Source: Gammaproteobacteria bacterium (GTDB lineage Bacteria > Pseudomonadota > Gammaproteobacteria > Steroidobacterales > GCA-2729495). From it: 12,924 nucleotides of DNA. Numbering within the stretch: the first letter of the stretch is position 1; the number at the start of each line of letters is the position of its first letter. The DNA is taken from positions 1 through 12,924 of the forward strand of contig JAUIEY010000039.1 of NCBI GenBank assembly GCA_030429685.1, read 5' to 3'. This document shows, piece by piece, positions 1 through 6,238 of the stretch. A program made the translations under genes and the position numbers. The notes under the pieces were generated by a model that did not search any database, was not told the DNA's origin, and saw only the letters and a list, made by a program, of their open reading frames with translations.

Positions 1-1
1 C

Positions 2-1633
2 GGCATCGCGCATACCCGCTGGGCAACTCACGGTGTGCCGTCCGAACAGAATGCTCATCCGCACGTGTCTGACCCGGATATTGCCATCGTCCACAACGGC
101 ATTATCGAAAACCATGAGACCCTGCGCGCCGACCTGATTGACAGGGGTTATACATTCGCCAGCGAAACCGATACTGAGGTGGTGGCACACCGCATTCACA
201 TGCACCTGCAGCATGCCGACGGCCTCGAAGATGCGGTGCGCAAGACGGTGGCTGAACTGCAAGGCGCTTACGCCCTGGTCGTCATGAGCCGCCGGGATCC
301 CGGCACACTGGTGCTGGCCCGCGAAGGCTGTCCGGTCGTTGTCGGTATTGGTATCGGCGAAAACTTTGTCGCATCCGATGTGGCGGCCTTATTGCCGGTT
401 ACGCGCAAGTTTATGTTCCTGGAAGAAGGTGACATTGCCGTGGTTACCCGCGACGGAGTGGTGATTTCGGCTGCGGACGGCACCCTCGTCAAACGGCCTG
501 TATCGGAAAGCGAACTCTCCGCTGATGCTGTGGAACGCGGCAAGTTCCGTCACTACATGCTCAAGGAAATTTATGAGCAGTCGCGCGCGGTTGCCGATAC
601 GCTGGCGGAGCGGATTGCGGACGGCAAGGTACTGGATGCCGCACTCGGTCCGACCGCTGCCGAGGTGCTGAGTAAAGCCAGGGCGGTGCAGATTGTTGCC
701 TGTGGCACCAGCTATCACGCCGGTCTGGTAGCACGCTACTGGATCGAGGAATACTGCGGCATCCCGTGTCGTGTGGAGATAGCCAGCGAATATCGTTACC
801 GCAAGGTAGTGGTGCCTGAAGGCTGTCTGTTTATCACCATCTCGCAATCCGGTGAAACTGCCGACACGCTGGCGGCACTGCGCAAGGCAAAACAAAGCGG
901 CTATCTGGCCACCCTGACTGTATGCAACGTGCCTGAAAGCGGCATGGTGCGAGAGTCCGAGCTGGCGCTGATGACCCGCGCCGGCCCCGAGATAGGGGTG
1001 GCGTCTACCAAGGCATTCACCACCCAACTGGCAGCGCTGGCGCTGGCTACCATTGCCCTGGGCCGCCGCAACGGCATGAGCGAAGAGCAGGAACGCGACC
1101 TGACCGGCCAGCTTATGGAATTGCCGCGTTTAATCGATCAGGTGCTGACCCTGGACGAGGAAATCAAAGCCCTGTCGAGTGAATTTGCAGATCATCAGCA
1201 CGCGCTGTTTCTGGGCCGGGGCGCCCAGAACCCGGTGGCTATGGAAGGCGCGCTGAAGCTTAAGGAAATTTCCTACATACATGCCGAAGCCTATGCTGCC
1301 GGTGAACTCAAGCACGGTCCGCTGGCGTTGGTCGATGAAAACATGCCGATCGTTACGGTTGCGCCCAATGATGATCTGCTGGAAAAACTTAAGTCCAATT
1401 TGCAGGAAGTGCGCGCGCGCGGCGGCAAACTGTTTGTGTTTGCCGATCCTGATGTACATTTCGAGGAAGGTGACGGCATCCATATCATGCATATGCCCAC
1501 CCACATAGAGGATTTTCAGGCACCCATCCTCTATACCATCCCGTTGCAGTTGCTGAGTTATCACGTGGCCGTTCTCAAAGGCACCGATGTTGATCAGCCG
1601 CGTAACCTGGCCAAGTCGGTTACCGTCGAGTAG
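2..1633 (+). CDS. glmS: Glucosamine-6-phosphate synthase (glutamine-hydrolysing), 5' end cut by window
   Basis: Makes glucosamine-6-phosphate from fructose-6-phosphate and glutamine, the first committed step towards UDP-GlcNAc for peptidoglycan and LPS; cytoplasmic. The reading frame is open from nt 2, beginning GIAHTRWATHG, which corresponds to about residue 68 of the E. coli enzyme, so the catalytic Cys1 and roughly the first 67 residues lie outside the window. The rest of the glutaminase domain (NGIIENH, SETDTE, GAYALVV) is followed by two SIS sugar-isomerase domains: CGTSYHAG near nt 701, SQSGETADT near 842, STKAFTTQ near 1007, and EISYIHAEAYAAGELKHGPLAL near 1265-1330, which holds the isomerase Glu/His residues. 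The protein ends AKSVTVE exactly as in E. coli, including the conserved near-terminal Lys. The 543 visible residues match the expected remainder of a ~610-residue enzyme. No frameshift or missing motif. Identification is essentially certain. Confidence 0.98.
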   Translation, partial: GIAHTRWATHGVPSEQNAHPHVSDPDIAIVHNGIIENHETLRADLIDRGYTFASETDTEVVAHRIHMHLQHADGLEDAVRKTVAELQGAYALVVMSRRDPGTLVLAREGCPVVVGIGIGENFVASDVAALLPVTRKFMFLEEGDIAVVTRDGVVISAADGTLVKRPVSESELSADAVERGKFRHYMLKEIYEQSRAVADTLAERIADGKVLDAALGPTAAEVLSKARAVQIVACGTSYHAGLVARYWIEEYCGIPCRVEIASEYRYRKVVVPEGCLFITISQSGETADTLAALRKAKQSGYLATLTVCNVPESGMVRESELALMTRAGPEIGVASTKAFTTQLAALALATIALGRRNGMSEEQERDLTGQLMELPRLIDQVLTLDEEIKALSSEFADHQHALFLGRGAQNPVAMEGALKLKEISYIHAEAYAAGELKHGPLALVDENMPIVTVAPNDDLLEKLKSNLQEVRARGGKLFVFADPDVHFEEGDGIHIMHMPTHIEDFQAPILYTIPLQLLSYHVAVLKGTDVDQPRNLAKSVTVE

Positions 1634-1667
1634 TTAAGTTAAACGCCAAAACGCGACCCAGTTCCGG

Positions 1668-1683
1668 AGTACCGGTTGGTACT
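1668..1683. repeat. Small inverted repeat downstream of glmS
   Basis: AGTACC-GGTT-GGTACT forms a perfect 6-bp stem with a 4-nt loop. It is loosely bracketed by GCGAC (1653-1657) and GTCGC (1696-1700). An alternative pairing (CAGT/ACTG with CCG/CGG) competes with it. No T-tract follows, so it is not a convincing intrinsic terminator. It could be a weak terminator, a Rho-associated structure or an operator for the next gene. This is the only notable structure in the 106-nt gap. Confidence 0.3.
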
Positions 1684-1739
1684 GAGCGGATAATTGTCGC
1701 TGCACCTTCGTAATAACAACAAGAACGAGGAGGGGCAGC

Positions 1740-2210
1740 ATGCTTATACCGCTTATTATTACCTTGCTGGTCGCCGTGGCAGTCGCACTCATGCTTGTTA
1801 AAAGCCGTGCCGCGGGAACCGGCTATGTCAGCTCATCGCAGACCGGGCGACTGTGGCGCCAGCGGCCTGACTACGCGCAGCGCAATCACCGGCCGGCAGT
1901 GCAGCGCAGTGATTTCAGCGCCGTTGCCATTCAGTGCGGCCCGGAATGCTGTCAAGCGGCCCGGCGTCTGGAGGGCAAGCGCGGCTTTCCCAGTCAGATT
2001 CCGCGCCTGCCGCTGTCGCAGTGTGATGCCGACTCCTGCACCTGCAGCTACGTCGAACATGATGACCGCCGCGATGGTGACGATCGGCGCAGTCTGTATG
2101 TCGCGATTGTTGCAACCGGCCCCGAGGCTCAGGAGCGTCGCCTGCGCAACGACCGCCGCAAAACTGAATCAATGGAAGACCTGGAGCTGTTCAACTTTCG
2201 CGACCAGTGA
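1740..2210 (+). CDS. Membrane-anchored small protein with Cys cluster and Arg-Arg repeats, function unknown
   Basis: 156 residues. An N-terminal hydrophobic helix (about residues 2-20) is followed by a basic stretch, so it is probably a single-pass anchor. The soluble part has a cysteine group C66-x3-C70-C71 and a second group C95-x4-C100-x-C102 with H107 close by, a pattern that could bind a metal or form disulfides. Right after it comes an acidic/basic repeat, DDRRDGDDRR (108-117), and a similar RRLRNDRR at 133-140. The start is well supported by a near-consensus ribosome site (GAGGAGGGG, 1727-1735). It lies 106 nt after glmS on the same strand. I have the impression of a conserved gammaproteobacterial hypothetical family but cannot name it. 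The Arg pairs superficially recall PilZ RxxxR motifs, but no PilZ domain follows, so I assign no function. An overlapping open frame lacks a hydrophobic start and is a shadow. Confidence 0.8.
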   Translation: MLIPLIITLLVAVAVALMLVKSRAAGTGYVSSSQTGRLWRQRPDYAQRNHRPAVQRSDFSAVAIQCGPECCQAARRLEGKRGFPSQIPRLPLSQCDADSCTCSYVEHDDRRDGDDRRSLYVAIVATGPEAQERRLRNDRRKTESMEDLELFNFRDQ

Positions 2211-2297
2211 CCGGAGCTGTTAGCTGTACTGGCGCTTGCTGATTGGTGTTGTTACCCTCTGCACCGACTATTGCAAGGAAGTTCAGGAGCACGCGAA

Positions 2298-2867
2298 ATG
2301 ATTCGTACCATTTGCCGCATCGTGCCGGCGTTGTTTTTGCTGGTTATTTCGACAGGTCTTCATGCAGAAGACACAACCCCCGCGCAGTTCTCTTTTCTGG
2401 AGTTCAACGCGCCGGAAAGTTCGGATGTTAAGGGTGTGCGCCTGACAGCGTTGTATGGCAAAACCGGCAACGTTACCGGCATTGATTTCGCTATCGGGCT
2501 GTCCGAGGTTGATAACCTTACCGGTATCAGCTGGCCGCTGTTGCTGGGCGCCAACCGAGTTAATGGCAGCATGACAGGATTGGGCATGGGGCTGGTAAAT
2601 CTGCACAAAGGCAGTGACAAAGGCGTCAATCTGGGCTTTCTGAACCTGACCAACGATGTGCAGGGTCTCAACCTGGGCTTGGTTAATGTGAGTTCCGGCA
2701 ACACGCTTGCCGATATCAGCGCCGTGAATATATCGGACACGTCAACGTTTCAACTGGCTTTTTTCAATAAGACAGAAAAGTTACAGGGCTTGCAGATCGG
2801 GTTTCTTAACTGTGCCGACAATGGCTTCCTGCCGTGTTTTCCGATATTTAATTTCGCTGCCAGATAA
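2298..2867 (+). CDS. Secreted VC2662-like repeat protein
   Basis: 189 residues. Starts with a classical Sec signal peptide: basic MIRTICR, a hydrophobic core to about residue 20, and likely cleavage after LHA (residue 23). The mature protein carries imperfect short repeats of the form G-x-N-x-G-x-x-N: GLGMGLVN (94-101), VNLGFLN (110-116), GLNLGLVN (123-130), FQLAFFN (151-157) and LQIGFLN (165-171), mostly spaced 13-15 residues apart. It ends NGFLPCFPIFNF, a tail I associate with the Vibrio VC2662-type family of exported repeat proteins. The alternating pattern suggests a beta-structured surface or outer-membrane-associated protein; the role is unknown. The ATG at 2298 has AGGAGC at 2285-2290. 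A TTG at 2271 in the same frame would add nine residues ahead of the signal peptide and is less likely. Two cysteines (C172, C180) near the end might form a disulfide. Confidence 0.85.
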   Translation: MIRTICRIVPALFLLVISTGLHAEDTTPAQFSFLEFNAPESSDVKGVRLTALYGKTGNVTGIDFAIGLSEVDNLTGISWPLLLGANRVNGSMTGLGMGLVNLHKGSDKGVNLGFLNLTNDVQGLNLGLVNVSSGNTLADISAVNISDTSTFQLAFFNKTEKLQGLQIGFLNCADNGFLPCFPIFNFAAR

Positions 2868-2888
2868 ATTCCTGACAGACTTCGATCA

Positions 2889-2922
2889 ACCATAAAGGCC
2901 GTGGTCTGGCGGTCTTTATGGT
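2889..2922. terminator. Bidirectional intrinsic terminator between convergent genes
   Basis: ACCATAAAGGCCG (2889-2901) pairs with CGGTCTTTATGGT (2910-2922). The stem is 13 bp with one G-T pair and an 8-nt loop. The GC core is flanked by A-rich and T-rich arms, so each strand reads a GC stem followed by TTTAT. It sits between the stop of the VC2662-like gene (2867) and the stop of the convergent hydrolase gene, and its right arm contains that gene's TAA codon (2916-2918). The T-tract is short, so termination may be partial. Confidence 0.6.
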
Positions 2923-4103
2923 GCTGTCCTGGCGGCGAGAAACTGCTGTATCTGATCCAGCACAGCCTGGCCGTTGCCGACAAACCACCAGTGATCGGGT
3001 CCTGGCAGCGCCACAAACTGCGCGTCCGGTATGCGTCCGGCAAGGTCCTGTCCGGCCGCCAGGCGTATCATCTGATCACCTTCCCGATGCATCACCAGTG
3101 TCGGGCATTTGATGCCGCTCAGCCGCTCGCGTACATCAATGTCGGCCAGCGCCTCCAGCACGCCGCGGATGATGCCGGGTGAAGCTGCCGCGCGCAGGTA
3201 GCGCGCCCAGCCGTCCTGCACTGTCGGGTCATCGGCTATGCTCGGTGCGAACAGCTCCAGTGATGCCGGGCCACCCCAGTTGCTGATCAGTTCTTCCAGC
3301 CAGGAGCTATACAGGTTAGTGCCCGGCATGTGCGGGTAATCATCGCTCTTCGAACCCTTGGCGAAGGTACCGAACAGAATCAGCCCGGCCACGCGATCCG
3401 GATAGCGGGCAGCAAACTCGCAGGCGGCCGGACCGGACTCGGATACGGCGAAAATCACCACCCGATCGGATTTGGCGGCATCCAGCACGGCGCGCATGTC
3501 GCTGACCGTGTCTTCCAGTGTCGGCGGCTGCCCGATCCGGTCCGACAGGCCGACACTGCGCTTGTCGAAGGTGATCAGGCGCCGTCCGGCCGCCAGTTGC
3601 ACGTCGAAATCGGCGATTTCCTGAATGCGATAACGCACGTCCAGATGTGACACAAAACCCGAGGCGAACAGAATATCGCCGGGGCCGTCGCCCAGCGTTC
3701 GCCAGGCAATGTGCACGTCGCCGTTGCGCACAAAGTGCACGTCCGACAGCCCGTCCGCCAGGAATACCGTTGAGGCCGGCGCGCGCACGTTGGCAATAAA
3801 ACGAAATCCCTTGCGCGGTACGGTGCGGATAATTTCCGGTTCCTGTGCCGGGTCATCAAGCACCTTGCGGGCTTTCATGATCGTGCGTGACAGCGACGCT
3901 TCCGTGACTACCACGCCGGGCCAGAGCTGCTCCTGCAATTCGTTCTTGCTCACCACCCGATCACGGTTTTTCATCAGGTATTCGATCAGGTCAAACACCT
4001 TGGGCTCGGCCTCGCGGATGGTGTCACCCACGCGCAGTTCCCGCAGGATCGGGTCAAGGCTGCGTCCGGCAAAGCGATAACTGTTGGCGCTCGGCTGGCT
4101 CAT
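2916..4103 (-). CDS. OmpR-type winged-helix domain fused to alpha/beta hydrolase
   Basis: 395 residues from the chosen ATG. Residues 8-105 form a transcriptional-regulator C-terminal type winged helix: the RELRVGDTIREAEPKVFDLIEYL start, a recognition-helix region around TEASLSRTIMKARKVL (67-82), and the wing RTVPRKGFRF (93-102). Residues about 113-392 form an alpha/beta hydrolase with a nucleophile elbow AVSESG (Ser221), an acidic residue in REGDQ (Asp343) and a catalytic His in PGPDHWW (His371), so the triad looks intact. There is no receiver domain, signal peptide or membrane segment; it should be a cytoplasmic one-protein sensor/regulator or a DNA-associated hydrolase. Upstream ATGs in frame (to 4217) add residues with no domain match, and the winged helix begins right after the chosen start. 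No start has a clear Shine-Dalgarno site, so the exact start is uncertain. It is divergent from the small exported protein at 4265. Hydrolase substrate unknown. Confidence 0.88.
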   Translation of the reverse strand: MSQPSANSYRFAGRSLDPILRELRVGDTIREAEPKVFDLIEYLMKNRDRVVSKNELQEQLWPGVVVTEASLSRTIMKARKVLDDPAQEPEIIRTVPRKGFRFIANVRAPASTVFLADGLSDVHFVRNGDVHIAWRTLGDGPGDILFASGFVSHLDVRYRIQEIADFDVQLAAGRRLITFDKRSVGLSDRIGQPPTLEDTVSDMRAVLDAAKSDRVVIFAVSESGPAACEFAARYPDRVAGLILFGTFAKGSKSDDYPHMPGTNLYSSWLEELISNWGGPASLELFAPSIADDPTVQDGWARYLRAAASPGIIRGVLEALADIDVRERLSGIKCPTLVMHREGDQMIRLAAGQDLAGRIPDAQFVALPGPDHWWFVGNGQAVLDQIQQFLAARTAP

Positions 4104-4264
4104 AGCGCAAGAATACCGCGCCATCGCGCCGGTTTGTGCAGTGCGGGGCGGGTTGGTCATAAAAAGGTCAGAAAAGGGTTCTGTGCCGGTCAGGACTTGC
4201 CGCCCGCGGCGGCGCACACTGCAGCCATGCCTTCCGGGGCCATACCGACCAAAGGAGCAGAACC

Positions 4265-4612
4265 ATGCAGAACCGTAACGCCATAATCGCCATCCTCACC
4301 ACCGCCGTGCTGGCAGGCCCGGCTCTGGCCGACGCACCGCTGCCGCAGCAGCACTACGCCGACGAACTGCAACGCTGCATTGCAACCATCCGCGCCAGAC
4401 TGCCGGTGGACGACCAGACGCCGCTGCAGCATCGGGTCACCCGCGTTAGTAAAGAAAATATCTGGTACGAATTCAGCATTTCGACACTGCTGGATGATTC
4501 CGCCGCTAATCCGCTGGCTGAAACCGAGTGCCGCGCCTGGCGTTTCGGCGACGAGACAGTGGCCGTTGTCGAGCCGGCGCCGTCCGGCGCCAGCCTCGCG
4601 CAGCTGCAGTAA
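4265..4612 (+). CDS. Small Sec-exported protein, function unknown
   Basis: 115 residues. The signal peptide is clear: MQNRN, a hydrophobic core (residues 6-18), then PALA with likely cleavage after Ala22, giving a mature periplasmic protein of about 93 residues. The mature part has exactly two cysteines, C38 and C89, which could form one disulfide. A WYEFSIS segment and a final hydrophobic VAVVEP strand suggest a small beta-containing fold. The start is supported by AGGAG at 4253-4257. It stands alone between the divergent winged-helix/hydrolase gene and a strong terminator at 4632, so it is probably a single-gene transcript. I do not recognise a family. The 161-nt divergent gap holds a 6-bp GC hairpin (4199-4213) but no promoter I would defend. 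Confidence 0.8.
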   Translation: MQNRNAIIAILTTAVLAGPALADAPLPQQHYADELQRCIATIRARLPVDDQTPLQHRVTRVSKENIWYEFSISTLLDDSAANPLAETECRAWRFGDETVAVVEPAPSGASLAQLQ

Positions 4613-4631
4613 CCTGCGGGCCTCACCCCCG

Positions 4632-4669
4632 GCCGCCGGTTCGGGCAACCGACCGGCGGTTTGCTGTTT
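4632..4669 (+). terminator. Intrinsic terminator after the small exported protein
   Basis: CCGCCGGT (4633-4640) pairs with ACCGGCGG (4652-4659), continuing inward as CGG/CCG around a GCAA tetraloop (4645-4648) with one bulged T. TTTGCTGTTT (4660-4669) follows as a T-rich tail. This is a textbook Rho-independent terminator 20 nt after the stop at 4612. It ends only 5 nt before the first possible ATG of the next gene. Confidence 0.85.
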
Positions 4670-4674
4670 CCGCT

Positions 4675-4974
4675 ATGCTTGGCGGCGTGGAGAAGCATCA
4701 ACGCATCGCATTGCTTATTTTTGTTGCGGTCACAGGCTACGTTTTGTGGCGGGACCCGCAGCAGCAGGCACTGGCAAAAGGGCTGATTTTGCTGGTATTT
4801 CTGCTACCGATCCTGTTTTACAGGCTGGTGGCCTGGTTGTCCGGTTTCGGCTTTCCGGAATATTTTGCGCGCGATTTCGGTTCCGCGAACCGGCCCGGAC
4901 CGTATGCCTTTTTCTTCTGGATGTTGTACCTGATTGCCTGCGGGTTTATCGTTTTCGACCTGAGTCTGTACTGA
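4675..4974 (+). CDS. Small three-helix inner-membrane protein, function unknown
   Basis: 99 residues from ATG 4675, or 95 from GTG 4687 (MEKHQRIALL). Three hydrophobic segments are visible: about residues 9-25, 35-56 and 76-96, with a soluble loop FPEYFARDFGSANRPGPY (60-77) between the second and third. Nothing catalytic stands out, and I do not recognise a family. The start is uncertain: neither candidate has a good Shine-Dalgarno site, and the ATG is 5 nt after an intrinsic terminator. That means expression must come either from read-through or from a promoter overlapping the terminator. The stop is 13 nt before the next gene, so it probably opens a five-gene operon that runs to 6717. The hydrophobic pattern makes a real gene likely. 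Confidence 0.7.
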   Translation: MLGGVEKHQRIALLIFVAVTGYVLWRDPQQQALAKGLILLVFLLPILFYRLVAWLSGFGFPEYFARDFGSANRPGPYAFFFWMLYLIACGFIVFDLSLY

Positions 4975-4987
4975 ACGGAACCCCATT

Positions 4988-5344
4988 TTGTCTGAGCAAC
5001 CGGTTTTCTGGCTGGGCGGCAAGCCCGGCGACAAGCACAAGGGTCGTCAACCTCCCGAAGCCGAGCGTTATGCCGCCACGCTGACCGAGGCCTGCGAAGC
5101 CTGCGGCTTCGATGTCGACGAGTTCGTGGCCGCGCAGGGCGGTTTCGGCGGCTGGCTGCTGCATCTGGAACGCGGCCGGGTCCGCTACCGGCTGTTCTGG
5201 AATGGCAAGGCAGGCCTGCTCAGCCTGGAGGAACATCGCGAGCGTGGCGGCTGGCAGGAGTTGCGTAACAGCGCAACCGACGATACCGGGCTGCCGGGAT
5301 TTGTCGCTGCCGTGCGTGAGATACTGCAGCCGGAGCACGGCTAA
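4988..5344 (+). CDS. Small soluble hypothetical protein (TTG start)
   Basis: 118 residues, no signal peptide or membrane segment, so cytoplasmic. Notable segments are FWLGGKPGDKH (7-17), EACEACGFDVDEFV (35-48), GGFGGWLLHL (51-60) and RYRLFWNGKAGLLSL (66-80). The WLL...YRLFWNGK...LSLE pattern looks like a conserved small beta-sheet core. The start is taken as TTG at 4988, because no ATG or GTG lies in frame upstream within the 13-nt gap and the protein starts plausibly as MSEQPVFW; the ribosome site is weak. It ends 13 nt before the next gene. The two cysteines C36 and C39 are close together (C-E-A-C), but no other ligands are evident. I cannot assign a function; its position suggests co-expression with the membrane protein before it and the peptidase and cupin genes after it. 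Confidence 0.7.
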   Translation: MSEQPVFWLGGKPGDKHKGRQPPEAERYAATLTEACEACGFDVDEFVAAQGGFGGWLLHLERGRVRYRLFWNGKAGLLSLEEHRERGGWQELRNSATDDTGLPGFVAAVREILQPEHG

Positions 5345-5357
5345 ACCGGGGCGAACA

Positions 5358-5720
5358 ATGGCAGCGAACAGCGATGTAGTGGAACCGCAACCGCGAGTGG
5401 TTGATCTTGGCGCCAGCTTTGCTCCGGCAGCGCGCGAACGCATTGATGCCTACCTGCAATCCTTTGTCAGTTTCGAGCCGGTACTCGGACTGCTGTATAG
5501 CGATGCCGGCGCCAGTCCATCGTGGAGTCTGATCGCTTTCGCCAGAACCACCGTGAACGAACTGGTCAAAATGTACAGCGGTTTCGGCGCCGTGGTTTGC
5601 TATGACATTGATGGTGTGGCGGTGATCGTGCCGCAGATCGCCCATATTGAGCAGCTCGATTCGGGCACACTCGATTTCGTGGGCGACCGCTTGCAGCGCA
5701 CTCCGCCGGCAAATTCATGA
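5358..5720 (+). CDS. Small protein resembling a HesB/IscA domain without the cluster-binding cysteines
   Basis: 120 residues, soluble, no signal peptide. The C-terminal part, CYDIDGVAVIVPQIAHIEQLDSGTLDFVGDRL in pieces from residues 81-112, resembles the A-type iron-sulfur carrier pattern (a D-x-GV-x-V-x-V strand followed by LDG-x-x-LDFV). The N-terminal V-x-L-x-x-x-F-x-x-AARERIDAYL (15-33) resembles the helix that opens IscA proteins. By eye only, this suggests a HesB-like fold. It has a single cysteine (C81), and the three conserved IscA cysteines are absent, so it should not carry a cluster in the canonical way. Start: ATG 5358, 13 nt after the previous stop; upstream codons in this frame belong to the previous gene's shadow. 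Its stop overlaps the next start (ATGA, 5717-5720), implying translational coupling to the peptidase gene. Fold call tentative; gene call firm. Confidence 0.72.
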   Translation: MAANSDVVEPQPRVVDLGASFAPAARERIDAYLQSFVSFEPVLGLLYSDAGASPSWSLIAFARTTVNELVKMYSGFGAVVCYDIDGVAVIVPQIAHIEQLDSGTLDFVGDRLQRTPPANS

Positions 5721-6238
5721 CGACGGCCGATCTTGCCGACCTGTTTACCGAGCTGGGCATTCCTGCCGACTATGGCAATGCGCCGCCGCTGCCGAGCTAT
5801 GCAGAAGCGACCGAACTGACGGAAATAGGCGCCAACATCATGGGTCGTATGCAGCAGCTTACGCCGGCCAGCGCAGATGCCTGGCGGGCAATGAGTCAGG
5901 CCGCTGCGGCAGACAAAGTTACCCTGCTGGCGGTGTCGGGTTTCCGCAGCATTGACTATCAGGCCATGCTGATCCGGCGCAAACTCAACAACGGCGAGCG
6001 CATTGATGACATCCTGAAGATAAATGTAGCGCCTGGCTTCAGCCAGCATCACACCGGCAATGCCATGGACATTGCCACGCCCGGCTACAAACCCCTGCTG
6101 GAAGAGTTTGATGAGTCGCCCGCCTTTCAGTGGCTGCAGGCGCATGCCGCCGATTTCGGTTTCAGCATGTCCTATCCGCGCGGCAATCCGGAAGGCGTTA
6201 TTTATGAACCGTGGCACTGGTACCGGGCCGACACATGA
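5717..6238 (+). CDS. M15-family (VanY/LdcB-like) D,D- or L,D-carboxypeptidase, no signal peptide
   Basis: 173 residues. It carries the zinc carboxypeptidase signature of the VanY/LdcB group: S109-x-H111-x-x-G114-x-A116-x-D118 (SQHHTGNAMD) supplies the first His and the Asp ligand, and E164-P-W-H167-W (EPWHWY) supplies the catalytic Glu and the last His ligand. The SGFRS motif (74-78) before them fits the substrate-side Arg. Family members trim the terminal D-Ala from peptidoglycan peptides. There is no signal peptide or membrane anchor, so it is predicted to be cytoplasmic, where muropeptide recycling intermediates or small peptides would be its substrates. The domain takes up nearly the whole protein. 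Start ATG 5717 overlaps the previous stop, and its own stop overlaps the ATG of the cupin gene (6235), so the three genes are probably translated together. Family identification is strong; the exact bond cleaved is unknown. Confidence 0.88.
   Translation: MTTADLADLFTELGIPADYGNAPPLPSYAEATELTEIGANIMGRMQQLTPASADAWRAMSQAAAADKVTLLAVSGFRSIDYQAMLIRRKLNNGERIDDILKINVAPGFSQHHTGNAMDIATPGYKPLLEEFDESPAFQWLQAHAADFGFSMSYPRGNPEGVIYEPWHWYRADT

Noticed and set aside
389..1027. Long open stretch on the minus strand inside glmS (212 codons)
   Set aside because: Fully antisense to glmS, which has intact motifs throughout; no signal, domain or ribosome site of its own.
1668..1683. 6-bp hairpin as the glmS terminator
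   Set aside because: No T-tract follows and alternative pairings compete; kept only as an inverted repeat.
4199..4213. GCCGCC-CGC-GGCGGC hairpin as an operator for the winged-helix protein
   Set aside because: A short GC dyad is expected by chance in this composition; no second copy or spacing suggests a binding site.
4104..4264. Promoters for the divergent pair
   Set aside because: TTTTTAT on the minus strand and TTGGTC on the plus strand lack a matching partner element at 16-18 nt.
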